A DNA stretch of 64,000 nucleotides from CAKMZU01 sp965248335 (GTDB lineage Bacteria > Pseudomonadota > Gammaproteobacteria > Pseudomonadales > DT-91), in the NCBI GenBank assembly GCA_965248335.1, contig CBDFIY010000003.1, forward strand, positions 310,001 through 374,000. The letters are read 5' to 3'. The translations under genes were made by a program, and so were the position numbers. The notes beneath the pieces were generated by a model. It was not told the DNA's origin. It saw only the letters and a list, made by a program, of their open reading frames with translations, and did no database searches. Positions 17,191 through 26,496 of the stretch are shown here, in pieces. How positions within the stretch are numbered: position 1 is the first letter of the stretch; each line of letters starts with the position of its first letter.

Positions 17191-18126
17191 TCACCCCTTA
17201 ATCACTTGTATGCGCGGATCGATAAAGCCGTAAAGGATATCGACAACGATGACGGCTAACACTAAAAATGCGCCATAAAACACAGTGGTTCCCATAATGA
17301 CTGTATAGTCGAGTTGCTGTACCGCCTGAACAAAATACTTGCCAAGCCCAGGAATAGCAAAGACCAGCTCGACCACAAAGCCGCCTGTCGTAATACCTGC
17401 AATAGCAGGGCCGAGTACAGTCACTAAAGGCAGGATAGCATTTCGGAGTTGGTGTTTGAAAAAGATACGCTTTGAAGGCACGCCTTTCGCCTTGGCTGTA
17501 CGGATAAAATCTGCTCCTTCGATGTCAAGCATTGATGAGCGCATCAGTCGTGTTAGGTAGGCCATGGTGCCGAGACCTAAAACCAAAGCAGGTACGATCA
17601 TGTGTGACAGCGTTCCCCAGCCTGCAACAGGAATACGAGTATGGAAAATATCATTAAACGCCATAATGCCAAGTTGACCAAAGGCCGCGAAAACGAACCC
17701 AGGTATCGAGACAGAAAACACAACCAAAATCATAATTAAGTGATCGGGCCATTTATTTTTATAGAACGCGGTGAATGCACCAAAAAGGATGCCGCCGATG
17801 GCTGCAAAAATGATCGCCATAAGTCCTAATGTGGCGGATATAGGGAAGTGTTCTTCAATAATGTCGTTTACGCTCCGGTTTTCTTGGGTGAATGAGATAC
17901 CAAAATCACCCATGGCCATGTTCTTTAGAAAGATGCCATATTGAACCAGCAAAGGTTTATCAAGCCCGTAACGTTTTTCAAGGTTCTTACGGATTTCGGG
18001 TGATAAGGCTCTATCACTCGAAAGTGGGTCGCCAGGCACCGCATGCATGCAGAAAAAGGTTGCCGTAGCAATAAACCAAATGGCGACAAGGCCAGAGAGA
18101 AGACGTTTTATAATATAGCGTGTCAT
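17191..18126 (-). CDS. oppB: Oligopeptide ABC transporter permease OppB
   Basis: OppB is the second permease. The 311-residue protein starts with the standard MTRYIIKRLLSGLVAIW segment. It has the HAVPGDPLS motif, six membrane segments and the cytoplasmic EAA loop (TAKAKGVPSKRIFFKHQLRN). It ends FIDPRIQV, normal for the family. Its ATG overlaps the oppA stop by four bases and its stop is three bases from oppC. Confidence 0.96.
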   Translation of the reverse strand: MTRYIIKRLLSGLVAIWFIATATFFCMHAVPGDPLSSDRALSPEIRKNLEKRYGLDKPLLVQYGIFLKNMAMGDFGISFTQENRSVNDIIEEHFPISATLGLMAIIFAAIGGILFGAFTAFYKNKWPDHLIMILVVFSVSIPGFVFAAFGQLGIMAFNDIFHTRIPVAGWGTLSHMIVPALVLGLGTMAYLTRLMRSSMLDIEGADFIRTAKAKGVPSKRIFFKHQLRNAILPLVTVLGPAIAGITTGGFVVELVFAIPGLGKYFVQAVQQLDYTVIMGTTVFYGAFLVLAVIVVDILYGFIDPRIQVIKG

Positions 18127-19784
18127 CGAGACGTGCTTTCCTTAGGTGCGATTTCGGCGTAGGTGAAAATGGGATCGCCACCAAATATTTGTCTTTTTAC
18201 GTTTGTTAATCGAGGATGCTGAAGGTAAACATCACCACGATAGTACAGGGGTAATACGGGAACCTCCTCTTGAATGATTTCTTGGATTTCCCCGAAAATT
18301 TTTGCGCGTTTTTTTTGGTCGCCAGTTGCTTGGGCAGTAATAATGAGATTATCGTAAACGGGGTTGTTGTATTTTCCCGAATTATTTGAATTTTCTGAGA
18401 AAAGCAAATCCGCATACGTCATCGGGTCGTTGAAGTCAGGCCCCCATCCGGCTAATAAAATATCGTATTGTCCTTTACGTTGTTTTTCTAAGCGTAACTT
18501 GAAGATTTGTTTGTCGATACGAATATCTAGCCCCAATGTATCAGCGAGTAGTTCTTGCAGGTATTCGCCCGTTTTGTTTCCACCTGTACCCCCACCATCA
18601 TCAATCAATAAAAATAATGGAGGAAATGCTTTGAGGCCAAGCTCTTTTTTTGCTTTTTCTAAATAGATTTTTGCTTTAGCAATGTTGGTGATAATAGGTT
18701 TAAGGGGGTATTCAACGTGTAAGGGTTTTTCTGCACCTTTAAGCCATTTAGGAAATAGGCTTTGTGCGGGTGTGTTGCCAGGATTACCTAACACTTTGTT
18801 TGTATATAAGGTGGGATCAATAATATATTGCAGCGCTTTCCGAAAATTCTTGTTGGCGGTTATTCGATTTTTGCGGTGATTAAATTCCAGATAATAAACG
18901 GCACCACTTTGAAATTTGTAGATGGGGAGATGCTTTTTTAGTGCTTTTTTCATGTTGCTGGCCGCTAAGGATGGCGTTATCCATGTGGCAATTTTATCTT
19001 CTAAGAATAAGTTAAATAAGGCAGAGGAGTCCGAGGTGATGTAAGGGATGTTGATGGTATCTAACGTGACCTTGTCTGCTTCCCAGTAGTAAGGGTTTTT
19101 TTTCATTTTTAAAGATGCGCCATGAATCCAGTCAGTAAGAATAAACGGGCCATTTGAGAGTATATTGTCCGCATCTGCAGCGTAAGCTCGCCCCCATTTT
19201 TTGATCGCATCTTCACGAATGGGTCGATAGGTAATAAACGCGGTTAAATCGAGAAAATAGGCCGTCGGTTGATGTAAAGTTACTTCGAGCTGATAGTCAT
19301 TAATGGCTTTCACGCCCAGTTTTTCTGCAGGTAATTTACCTTCGTTAATCGCTTTAGCATTCGTGATAGGGTAAAGAATGAAGGCATAAGCTGAGGCAGT
19401 TTCAGGTTTGAGTACTTCGCGCCATGCAAAGACAAAATCATGCGCGGTGACAGGTTTTCCGTCTTGCCACTTGGCATCTTTGCGCAACCAAAAGGTTGCG
19501 CCATCATCACTAAGTTCCCATTTTTCTGCCACTCCTCCAATGAGCTTGTTATTTTGATCGTGGCGCATCAATCCTTCTGTTAGGTGATCGATGATGAAGA
19601 AGCTTGTGGCGTCTTGCGAAATCAAGGTGTTGAGTTTGGGAGGCTCAGAGGTTAATGCAAGGGTGATGGATTTATTCTCTCTATCGACGGCCTGCTGACT
19701 TTCTGCAATGCATACAACAGAGATAATAAAAGTAGAGAAAAAAACAAAAGTGAGTTGTGTAAATAATTCAAGTGCAGATTTCAT
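18123..19784 (-). CDS. oppA: Periplasmic oligopeptide-binding protein OppA
   Basis: OppA binds peptides in the periplasm and delivers them to OppBC. The 553-residue precursor has a signal peptide of about 27 residues ending near CIAES. It belongs to SBP family 5: ALTSEPPKLNTLISQDA, ITDWIHGASLKMKKNPYYWE and the C-terminal LAGWGPDFNDPMTYADLL are typical. It is the first gene of the operon. For a bacterium depending on host peptides this importer would be a main amino-acid source, but that is inference. Confidence 0.95.
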   Translation of the reverse strand: MKSALELFTQLTFVFFSTFIISVVCIAESQQAVDRENKSITLALTSEPPKLNTLISQDATSFFIIDHLTEGLMRHDQNNKLIGGVAEKWELSDDGATFWLRKDAKWQDGKPVTAHDFVFAWREVLKPETASAYAFILYPITNAKAINEGKLPAEKLGVKAINDYQLEVTLHQPTAYFLDLTAFITYRPIREDAIKKWGRAYAADADNILSNGPFILTDWIHGASLKMKKNPYYWEADKVTLDTINIPYITSDSSALFNLFLEDKIATWITPSLAASNMKKALKKHLPIYKFQSGAVYYLEFNHRKNRITANKNFRKALQYIIDPTLYTNKVLGNPGNTPAQSLFPKWLKGAEKPLHVEYPLKPIITNIAKAKIYLEKAKKELGLKAFPPLFLLIDDGGGTGGNKTGEYLQELLADTLGLDIRIDKQIFKLRLEKQRKGQYDILLAGWGPDFNDPMTYADLLFSENSNNSGKYNNPVYDNLIITAQATGDQKKRAKIFGEIQEIIQEEVPVLPLYYRGDVYLQHPRLTNVKRQIFGGDPIFTYAEIAPKESTSR

Positions 19785-19860
19785 AAGGATTTAACGTCAT
19801 CTCAATCTACTGACAAGGGTAAATGGTAGCTAGTTTTTATTATATTACACGTTTTATTTT

Positions 19861-21792
19861 TTATTGGGAGATTGTTGTTAGTTGGCTCTTAGGTACTTGC
19901 TTAGCTGTGTTTGGGTAGTCAGGCTTTGTAGTTTTAGCCTGCTCAGAAATCCACTGGGTTATCTTTTTCTTAAGTATGGGTAGGGTGAGAGGGCCATCTT
20001 TAAGGATTTGATGGTGAAATTCACGTATATCAAAGCTCGCATCCAGGGTAACTTGCGCTTGTTCCTTTAATTCTTTAATGGTGAGGCTGCCAAGTAAGTA
20101 ACTCACCGATTGTGCAGGTCTTGCGACTGTGTGATCGATAGCGATGTTTATTTGGTGATCCGTGAGCGGTGTATAAGTCTTTAGCCATTGGGTTGCTTTG
20201 TTTTTGTCCCAGCCATATAGATGGATACCTGTATCTATGACAACGTGAGAGGTATGAGTCAATGCATAAACAATCGCGCCCACTTCTTGATACGTGCTTT
20301 GATACAGGCCAAGCGATTTACCTAATGATTCGGCATAAGTTGCCCATCCCTCCGTATAGGCAGGACAGCGAAAATATTTTCTGAAACTTATCACGTTTGG
20401 GTTTTCAATAATTTGTGATTTTTGCAATTGGTGGCCAGGAATCGCTTCATGTAAGAAAAGGGCATCACGAATGTAGTTAGGTCTGGATGAGAGATAGGAC
20501 GTGTTGAGGTAAACGATACCTGCCTCATTTTCTTTAAAAGAGGGAGAAACGTAAAGTGCCGAAGGTGTTGACTCAGCAAGAAATAGAGGAATAGGTTTAA
20601 TCATATAAGGTGCATTGTATAAATGACTAAACTGATCTTTTAAGCGCGGCTTAACAATGGCATTCATACCTCTATAGCTATTGATAAATGCGTGTTCGGA
20701 TGGGTAGGTAAACTGCTTGTCATATTTTAAGAAGTGGAGGAAATCTGGCATGCTGCCTTTAAAATTTAACGCATTCTTCTTTCTTTGTAAGGCTGAAAAC
20801 AGAGATTTTGTTTGTGCAATACCTAATGCATGAATAGTCTCAGGCGTCATGTCGATGGTTGAGTTTTTACGTATAAGATAGTGATACCAATTACTGCCAT
20901 TAGGTAGTGCATTTATTCCGAGAGTACTACGGGCATGGGGTCGGTAGGTCTTTACGAGATAGCTGTATAAGTCTTGATATGCCGGTGTGAGCGTGTCTTC
21001 AATGAGCTTATGATACGCAAGCGCCAAGCGTTTTTTTTCACTCGATGGCACGGCTTCTGGTAAGTGTTTGATGGGCAGATAAAAAAGGCTGTTATCGACA
21101 TCTTTATCCGTAAAAGGTTTCAGTTGTGCTATGAGTCGGTCAACGATAATCGTTGGATAGACGATTTTCTTTTTGATCCCTTTATCCATGTTGTTGATGG
21201 CCTGTTTGATCCAGGAGGGGAATTCATTCGCACGCTTTATCCAGTTATCGTAATCCTTAACTGTGGTGAAGGGTTGCCGCCCATCTTTGCCGCTACCCAA
21301 GCTGACGAGCCTTATCGGTAGGTTGAGTGAAGGGCTAATGGGTAACATGCTGTGCATATCAAGATAGCCGTCGGTTAATGACTCAAGAATCATTTTGCAT
21401 TGATAAAACAAAAGATCGAAGCTGATTTTATTTTCTTCATTCAGCTTTTCGTAATTAAGTGATTTGAGTTGCTCTAAATAAGATTCAGTCACTTTTAAAA
21501 GGCGCATCCGGCTGTTGTAATCAATGCGGTCGTAGAGTTGATCGTTGAACCTGTGATCCCCTCGGTAGGTTGCCGCTATTGGGTGCCGCTTTAAAAACGC
21601 TTCGTCATAGTCGATAAATACTTGTTGGGCGCGGTCATTCTCTCTGTCTTTGGGGGTATTCGCTGTGGTGCTCGTGTCTAATTGAGTCGCCGTGTTTTGT
21701 GGGGTGCAGCTCACTAATACTGGTGGTATGATAAGAATATAAGTCGAAAGGCTTACGGGAGATAAAAAGAAATACGATAGCGTTTTGCGCAT
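19861..21792 (-). CDS. DUF885-family lipoprotein (HExxPGH metallopeptidase-like)
   Basis: This is a 643-residue DUF885 protein with a lipoprotein signal (PVLVSC). The hallmark FLHEAIPGHQLQ is the family's putative zinc-binding HExxxxH-type motif, preceded by NYIRDALFLHE. The downstream helix EGWATYAESLGKSLGLYQ supplies the further acidic ligand, as usual in the family. Members are thought to be metallo-carboxypeptidases, but the substrate is unknown. I chose the second ATG because it starts the signal peptide at MRKTLSYFF; the first is four codons upstream. It lies next to the opp operon, so a role in peptide use is possible. Confidence 0.88.
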   Translation of the reverse strand: MRKTLSYFFLSPVSLSTYILIIPPVLVSCTPQNTATQLDTSTTANTPKDRENDRAQQVFIDYDEAFLKRHPIAATYRGDHRFNDQLYDRIDYNSRMRLLKVTESYLEQLKSLNYEKLNEENKISFDLLFYQCKMILESLTDGYLDMHSMLPISPSLNLPIRLVSLGSGKDGRQPFTTVKDYDNWIKRANEFPSWIKQAINNMDKGIKKKIVYPTIIVDRLIAQLKPFTDKDVDNSLFYLPIKHLPEAVPSSEKKRLALAYHKLIEDTLTPAYQDLYSYLVKTYRPHARSTLGINALPNGSNWYHYLIRKNSTIDMTPETIHALGIAQTKSLFSALQRKKNALNFKGSMPDFLHFLKYDKQFTYPSEHAFINSYRGMNAIVKPRLKDQFSHLYNAPYMIKPIPLFLAESTPSALYVSPSFKENEAGIVYLNTSYLSSRPNYIRDALFLHEAIPGHQLQKSQIIENPNVISFRKYFRCPAYTEGWATYAESLGKSLGLYQSTYQEVGAIVYALTHTSHVVIDTGIHLYGWDKNKATQWLKTYTPLTDHQINIAIDHTVARPAQSVSYLLGSLTIKELKEQAQVTLDASFDIREFHHQILKDGPLTLPILKKKITQWISEQAKTTKPDYPNTAKQVPKSQLTTISQ

Positions 21793-21878
21793 AAATCCGC
21801 CCATGACGTAGAGTTAAGTGACTGTAAAATAAAAATTCTTAGCACTCACTTAGTCAGAGTCATGAACGTGCGTAAAGT

Positions 21879-23159
21879 TTAGTCTAGGCGCTGAATAACC
21901 TGGTAAATAGCTAAAGTAAGTCGGCTAAGTTCATCGGGCGTAATAATATAGGGCGGCATAATATAGACAAGGTTGTTAAACGGGCGAATCCATACGCCGC
22001 GGCTAACAAACATTTCTTGTACTTTTGCAATGGCAATGGGTTTGTTGAGTTCAACGACACCGATGCTGCCTTTGACGCGAACATCGACAACATTTTTCAG
22101 TGCTTTGCAGTCGTTGAGTTCCGCTTCTAATTGCTGTGTTATCGCGTTGATACGGGACTTCCATGGCGATTCTCTTAGTAGCTTAAGGCTTGCATTTGCG
22201 GCACTGCAGGCGAGTGGGTTGCCCATAAATGTGGGGCCGTGCATAAAAACACCGGCTTCAGACTGGCAGATACCTTCGGCTACAGCCGATGTACAAAGTG
22301 TGGCCGCGAGTGTCATATACCCCCCGGTTAACGCTTTGCCTAAACATAAAATGTCTGGAATGACGGAGGCTTCAAGAAAAGCAAAAAGTTCGCCAGCGCG
22401 TCCAAAGCCTGTGGCAATTTCATCAAAAATAAGTAGTACGCCATATTGATCACAGTAAGTACGTAATGCTTTTAAGTAATCAGCCGAATAAAAATGCATG
22501 CCACCTGCACCTTGCACGAGGGGTTCTACAATGACTGCCGCGAGTTTATCGCCATTTTCGGTGAATAGTTTTTTGATGGCATTATGATCTGCCTCAGTGA
22601 GTGGTTGATTGGGCAAACTTTCAGGGCGGGGTAAAAAGAGTGTTTCGGGCAACCGGTTCTTAAACAGAGAGTGCATGCCATTGATGGGGTCACACACGCT
22701 CATCGCGCCGAAGGTGTCACCATGATAACCGCCAAGTAAGGCTGCTATTTTTTGTTTTTCTGGATGGCCTTTTCCATGTTGATATTGAAGCGCCATTTTT
22801 AAGGCTACTTCTACAGAGACAGAGCCTGAATCAGCAAGGAAAACATGATCAAAGTGCTGCTGGGTCATATCAATTAAGGTTTTTCCGAGTGTGACGGCAG
22901 GCTCATGCGTTAGCCCGCCAAACATCACATGGCTCATTTTTTTTAGCTGTGCTTGTATGGCGGCATTCATGTCAGGGTGGTTATAACCATGAATGGTTGA
23001 CCACCATGAGCTCATGCCATCAATCAGAGATTCGCCTGTTTCAAGGTGAATGTTGACCCCTTCAGCATGGCTGACTGGGTAGCAGGGTAAGGGAGAAATG
23101 GTTGACGTATAAGGGTGCCAAAGGTGGGTTTTATCAAAAGTGGTATCGATAGGAAGCAT
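21879..23159 (-). CDS. bioA: Adenosylmethionine-8-amino-7-oxononanoate aminotransferase
   Basis: BioA transfers the amino group of S-adenosylmethionine to KAPA, giving DAPA in biotin synthesis. It is a PLP enzyme of 426 residues, the usual size. Visible motifs: the N-terminal HLWHPYTS, MSSWWSTIHGYNHP, YHGDTFGAMSVCD, LLIFDEIATGFGRAGELFAF with the PLP-contacting Asp, and CLGKALTGGY with the Schiff-base Lys. No other bio gene is next to it; bioB and others must lie elsewhere or be absent. It seems monocistronic. Confidence 0.96.
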   Translation of the reverse strand: MLPIDTTFDKTHLWHPYTSTISPLPCYPVSHAEGVNIHLETGESLIDGMSSWWSTIHGYNHPDMNAAIQAQLKKMSHVMFGGLTHEPAVTLGKTLIDMTQQHFDHVFLADSGSVSVEVALKMALQYQHGKGHPEKQKIAALLGGYHGDTFGAMSVCDPINGMHSLFKNRLPETLFLPRPESLPNQPLTEADHNAIKKLFTENGDKLAAVIVEPLVQGAGGMHFYSADYLKALRTYCDQYGVLLIFDEIATGFGRAGELFAFLEASVIPDILCLGKALTGGYMTLAATLCTSAVAEGICQSEAGVFMHGPTFMGNPLACSAANASLKLLRESPWKSRINAITQQLEAELNDCKALKNVVDVRVKGSIGVVELNKPIAIAKVQEMFVSRGVWIRPFNNLVYIMPPYIITPDELSRLTLAIYQVIQRLD

Positions 23160-23296
23160 GGCAGTCGACTTTTTTCATCCATTTGGTTTACAGATCTGAA
23201 TCCTACAACCTTATCTTTCCTCCATCAATAAACTTTTGGCGCTACAGATAGTCATAGTAGGTGTTTATTGGTTATGTGCCTAAAGAGGTTGTTACG

Positions 23297-24166
23297 ATGT
23301 TAAGAAGAATGCTGTTTTTGAAGCTGTCAGTTATTGGCGCGTTGAGTGTATTTATTGGATTTTATAGTGGTGGATTGTTTGCTTGCGAGAAGCATGAAAA
23401 GGCTGCGTTAATTCTTAAAGAATCCTCTATGGGTAAAAAAGCACAAATCATAGGCTCGATGACAAACACCATGCTAAGCAGTGAATTGTTTGGCCAGTTT
23501 TCTGAGCATGACCGTATGTTGGTGCGCGATATTTTAACGCGTGAAATGGATACGGCTCCTTTATTGGATGACATGAAAAATAGGCTTGCCAAGTTATTGA
23601 CGCTAGATGATATGGACAAGTTGCTCAGTTGGCTTCAGTCAGATTTAGGTCAGCGAATGCTTAACCTTGAAAATGCTGCTTTAACGTCTGAAAATATGTT
23701 GATGGTCTTCAATCAGACTGATCAGATTATTGCCGATCAACAAGCACGACTAGCCATTGCAGAGCCTGTTTGTGATGCGTTAAAGTCAGAATACCTTATG
23801 GCGCAGGCGCAAAATTTTATGATGAATATGTTGTTTGTCATGATGGGACAGTCAGAGACTTTATCCGATAATGTTTGCCGTTCGGGTGCAGATGACAGGC
23901 TAAAGAAAGCGGTTCATGCGACTTTTTTACAGGCATATCAGCATGCTACGGATGAGGAACTTAATCTCTTTAAATCATTTGTGATGAGTCGGCCAGCGCT
24001 TACGCTCACCTCTGCTGTCATGGATGTACTTGTTCAAAAAATGGATAGCACAGTGCTTGCGATTAAGCATAAGCTCTATCAGGAAGCTGAGTTTAGTGTT
24101 GATGAGTCAAGCAATGGGTTTTGTTCGGCGGGAATTGAGGCGCCAGTCAGCTGCTGCTGTGATTAA
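23297..24166 (+). CDS. Exported helical protein of unknown function
   Basis: I do not recognise the family with certainty. From the ATG placed eight bases after GAGG the protein has 289 residues. A signal peptide (LRRMLFLKLSVIGALSVFIG) is followed by a helical mature part with many methionines (ENMLMVFNQ, NFMMNMLFVMMGQ). The repeated pattern of an amphipathic helix followed by LSWLQSDLGQRM and later LFKSFVMSRPAL recalls the DUF2059-type fold, as a suggestion only. The end is cysteine-rich (SAGIEAPVSCCCD). It stands alone, divergent from bioA. Confidence 0.7.
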   Translation: MLRRMLFLKLSVIGALSVFIGFYSGGLFACEKHEKAALILKESSMGKKAQIIGSMTNTMLSSELFGQFSEHDRMLVRDILTREMDTAPLLDDMKNRLAKLLTLDDMDKLLSWLQSDLGQRMLNLENAALTSENMLMVFNQTDQIIADQQARLAIAEPVCDALKSEYLMAQAQNFMMNMLFVMMGQSETLSDNVCRSGADDRLKKAVHATFLQAYQHATDEELNLFKSFVMSRPALTLTSAVMDVLVQKMDSTVLAIKHKLYQEAEFSVDESSNGFCSAGIEAPVSCCCD

Positions 24167-24198
24167 GCAGCAGCTCATTGTGCGGTGTTGATGCTTGA

Positions 24199-25266
24199 TT
24201 AGCGCGCTTTCATCGAATCAAGAAGTTGCTGGCAATAAGGGATACAAGCTGCCGTGGCTTCTTCGATGGTTTTGATCGGTTCATAGCCAAGGTCTCGGCG
24301 CGCATCTTTGGTACTCGAGAAATGCGTGATACCGGCTTTATCGATTTCTTTTGGACATAAGAAGGGTTCAGGAAATTTGAGAGTAAAGTGTAACCATTGC
24401 AACACGCGGGTGATAGGCATGAGCAGCCAAACGGGGGCCTGTATTTTCGGGAGGCGGTAGCCTAAAGCTTCGAAGATTGGCTTGAAAAAAACAAAGTTAT
24501 TAATAGGCTGATCATCGGTAATAAAATACGCTTTTCCGCAGGCGGGGCTTCCGCTGTAGAGTGCTTCAGCGGCAAGAATTTCACCGTGTACAAGGTTATC
24601 GATAAAAGAAAGATCTTGCACTGAGTTGGTATCGCCAATGATGGCAACAACCTTGCCGGATTTGAGTTGTTCGACGAGAGTGTCTAGCATATAGTTGCTT
24701 TCTGCGCCGTAAATGCCACCGGGGCGAATAGCGCAGGTAAGTAAGCCATTTTGCCCATTTTGGCTGAGTACATAACGCTCAGCTGCTATTTTTGTCTCTG
24801 TGTAAAGATCGTAAACCCGAGTGGCGTAAGGGGTTGACTGATCCATGCTGTGTATGGGGGTGCCATTAAATGTCACGTTATTTGAGCTTGTATAGATTAA
24901 ACGAGACACCTGATTTTTGCAGCACGCATCGACGAGAATCTTAGTCCCTTTTACATTGATATCATAAGCTCTCTGGCGATAACTATCAGTAACGGCAGAG
25001 CCGCCGAGTAAACAAATAATAGCGGCTGTATGAAAAACCGTGTCGACACCTTTCATCGCATCATTCAGCATGGCTTCGTCGCGTAAATCTCCCACAACAT
25101 AGGTCATGTTGTCATCAGAGAACTTAGGCGGTTCAATATCAAAGACGACAACAGAGCAGCCTTTTTTAAGCAATGCCTTGGCAATATTACTGCCAAGGAA
25201 GCCCGCGCCGCCAGTGACTAAACAGTGTTTGATAGGCGTTTTATTATGTTGTTTATTGTCTGACAT
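24199..25266 (-). CDS. NAD(P)-dependent epimerase / 3-beta-hydroxysteroid dehydrogenase-like protein
   Basis: This extended short-chain dehydrogenase has the Rossmann motif TGGAGFLGSNIAKALLKKG and the acidic residue of VVFDIE after the second strand. The catalytic Tyr and Lys are in LYTETKIAAERYV. The sequence SRLIYTSSNNVTFNGTPI resembles sterol-4-carboxylate/3-beta-HSD-like members. I chose the ATG at 25266; the open frame runs 41 codons further but that part overlaps the promoter region of the divergent regulator and is not conserved in type. The substrate is unknown. Control by the adjacent AraC-type protein is plausible. Confidence 0.85.
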   Translation of the reverse strand: MSDNKQHNKTPIKHCLVTGGAGFLGSNIAKALLKKGCSVVVFDIEPPKFSDDNMTYVVGDLRDEAMLNDAMKGVDTVFHTAAIICLLGGSAVTDSYRQRAYDINVKGTKILVDACCKNQVSRLIYTSSNNVTFNGTPIHSMDQSTPYATRVYDLYTETKIAAERYVLSQNGQNGLLTCAIRPGGIYGAESNYMLDTLVEQLKSGKVVAIIGDTNSVQDLSFIDNLVHGEILAAEALYSGSPACGKAYFITDDQPINNFVFFKPIFEALGYRLPKIQAPVWLLMPITRVLQWLHFTLKFPEPFLCPKEIDKAGITHFSSTKDARRDLGYEPIKTIEEATAACIPYCQQLLDSMKAR

Positions 25267-25310
25267 GCGCTGTGTAAAACCTTTATAGCCATAAGTGGTA
25301 TGACTATATA

Positions 25311-25339
25311 TTGACAAAACGGCACTCAACAGGTTAAAA
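25311..25339 (+). promoter_or_regulatory. Candidate promoter of the AraC-type regulator
   Basis: TTGACA is followed after 17 bases by TTAAAA, 52 bases before the regulator's ATG. The first box is a perfect -35 match; the second is a poor -10. It lies in the 125-base divergent region shared with the epimerase gene. Confidence 0.3.
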
Positions 25340-25391
25340 ACTGACAACTTGAGGGTCATTTCACGCCACCTTTCGGATTTGCGAGTCATTT

Positions 25392-26435
25392 ATGGATAAG
25401 AAAAAAACGCACAGTGTCGAGTCACAGCTCAATATACCTGCGGTATCGATGAGTTATGCTGCCCTTTTGGCAGAAATGATGACCGCAGAGGGGGTTGACC
25501 GACATTCACTGTTGAAGGGGACGGCATTAACCGAAGAAGCTTTAGCCAAACAGGACAGCTTTGCCACCTTGTCGCAATTTAAAGCGCTAGTAAATCGCGC
25601 TTTCATGCTCAGTCATAATGACGCACTTGGCTTATATTTTGGCCAGCAATTGAACATTGCGAGTCATGGTTTTTTGGGTTATGCCATCATGAGTAGCCAC
25701 AATACGGTTGATGCATTTTCGATGGCGATGAAATATATCAAAATACGTAATCGTTTGACGGGACTGAATGTGTCTCTACAAGAAAACTCAGCAATCCTAG
25801 AATTAGAAAGCTTTCTGCCTGAGGGCCGCTTTAACCGATTTATGGTCGAACATGCCTTTTCAAGCCTTCACCATATTTTACAATTTTTGAGCGGTATGGA
25901 TGTCGCCATCGAAAAATTTTGCTTTCGTTATGAGCGCCCAGATTATGCTGATCAATACGATGCCCTGTTTAAAACACAAGTCCTTTTTGGGCAAAGTAAA
26001 AATCAGGTCGTGTTAACGGGAGAAAATTTCAATCAAGCCTCGAAGCTTGCAGATCCACTTTTAGCCGAGCTTGCACAAAAGCAATGCGAAATTTTGCTGG
26101 CATCCATCGATAATGACCGATCATTAACCGAGCGGATTAAGCAAATTGTCAATGAAACGTCTGGGCAGTTTCCTTCCAGCGATTTTATGGCGAAGCAGCT
26201 AGGCTTATCGCCGAGAACCTTTTCAAGGCAATTGCAGGCAGTAGATACGACCTATAAAGCGATCATTGATGATATTAAGCTAAACCGTGCCATTGAATAC
26301 CTGTCGATGACCACGTGGAGTATTGATGAGATATCGGAGTTATTGGATTACAGTGATTCTTCCAATTTTCGTCGCGCGTTTAAAAAATGGATGGGGCAGA
26401 CACCCAATGATTACCGTGTGTCGCTGAGAGAGTAA
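25392..26435 (+). CDS. AraC-family transcriptional regulator
   Basis: This 347-residue regulator has an N-terminal ligand-binding domain of the type called arabinose-binding-like (about residues 20-210), including LGLYFGQQLNIASHGFLGYA. The C-terminal AraC domain (about 235-340) has two helix-turn-helix units: ASDFMAKQLGLSPRTFSRQL-type and SIDEISELLDYSDSSNFRRA, ending FKKWMGQTPNDYR. It is divergent from the epimerase gene and lies 60 bases before the Ntn-hydrolase gene. It probably controls one or both. The ligand is unknown. Confidence 0.93.
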   Translation: MDKKKTHSVESQLNIPAVSMSYAALLAEMMTAEGVDRHSLLKGTALTEEALAKQDSFATLSQFKALVNRAFMLSHNDALGLYFGQQLNIASHGFLGYAIMSSHNTVDAFSMAMKYIKIRNRLTGLNVSLQENSAILELESFLPEGRFNRFMVEHAFSSLHHILQFLSGMDVAIEKFCFRYERPDYADQYDALFKTQVLFGQSKNQVVLTGENFNQASKLADPLLAELAQKQCEILLASIDNDRSLTERIKQIVNETSGQFPSSDFMAKQLGLSPRTFSRQLQAVDTTYKAIIDDIKLNRAIEYLSMTTWSIDEISELLDYSDSSNFRRAFKKWMGQTPNDYRVSLRE

Positions 26436-26496
26436 TGTATTGACCTAATGCGTGTTTTTGTTGTCTCAACAATCACTGAAAAAAAATGAGGTCAGT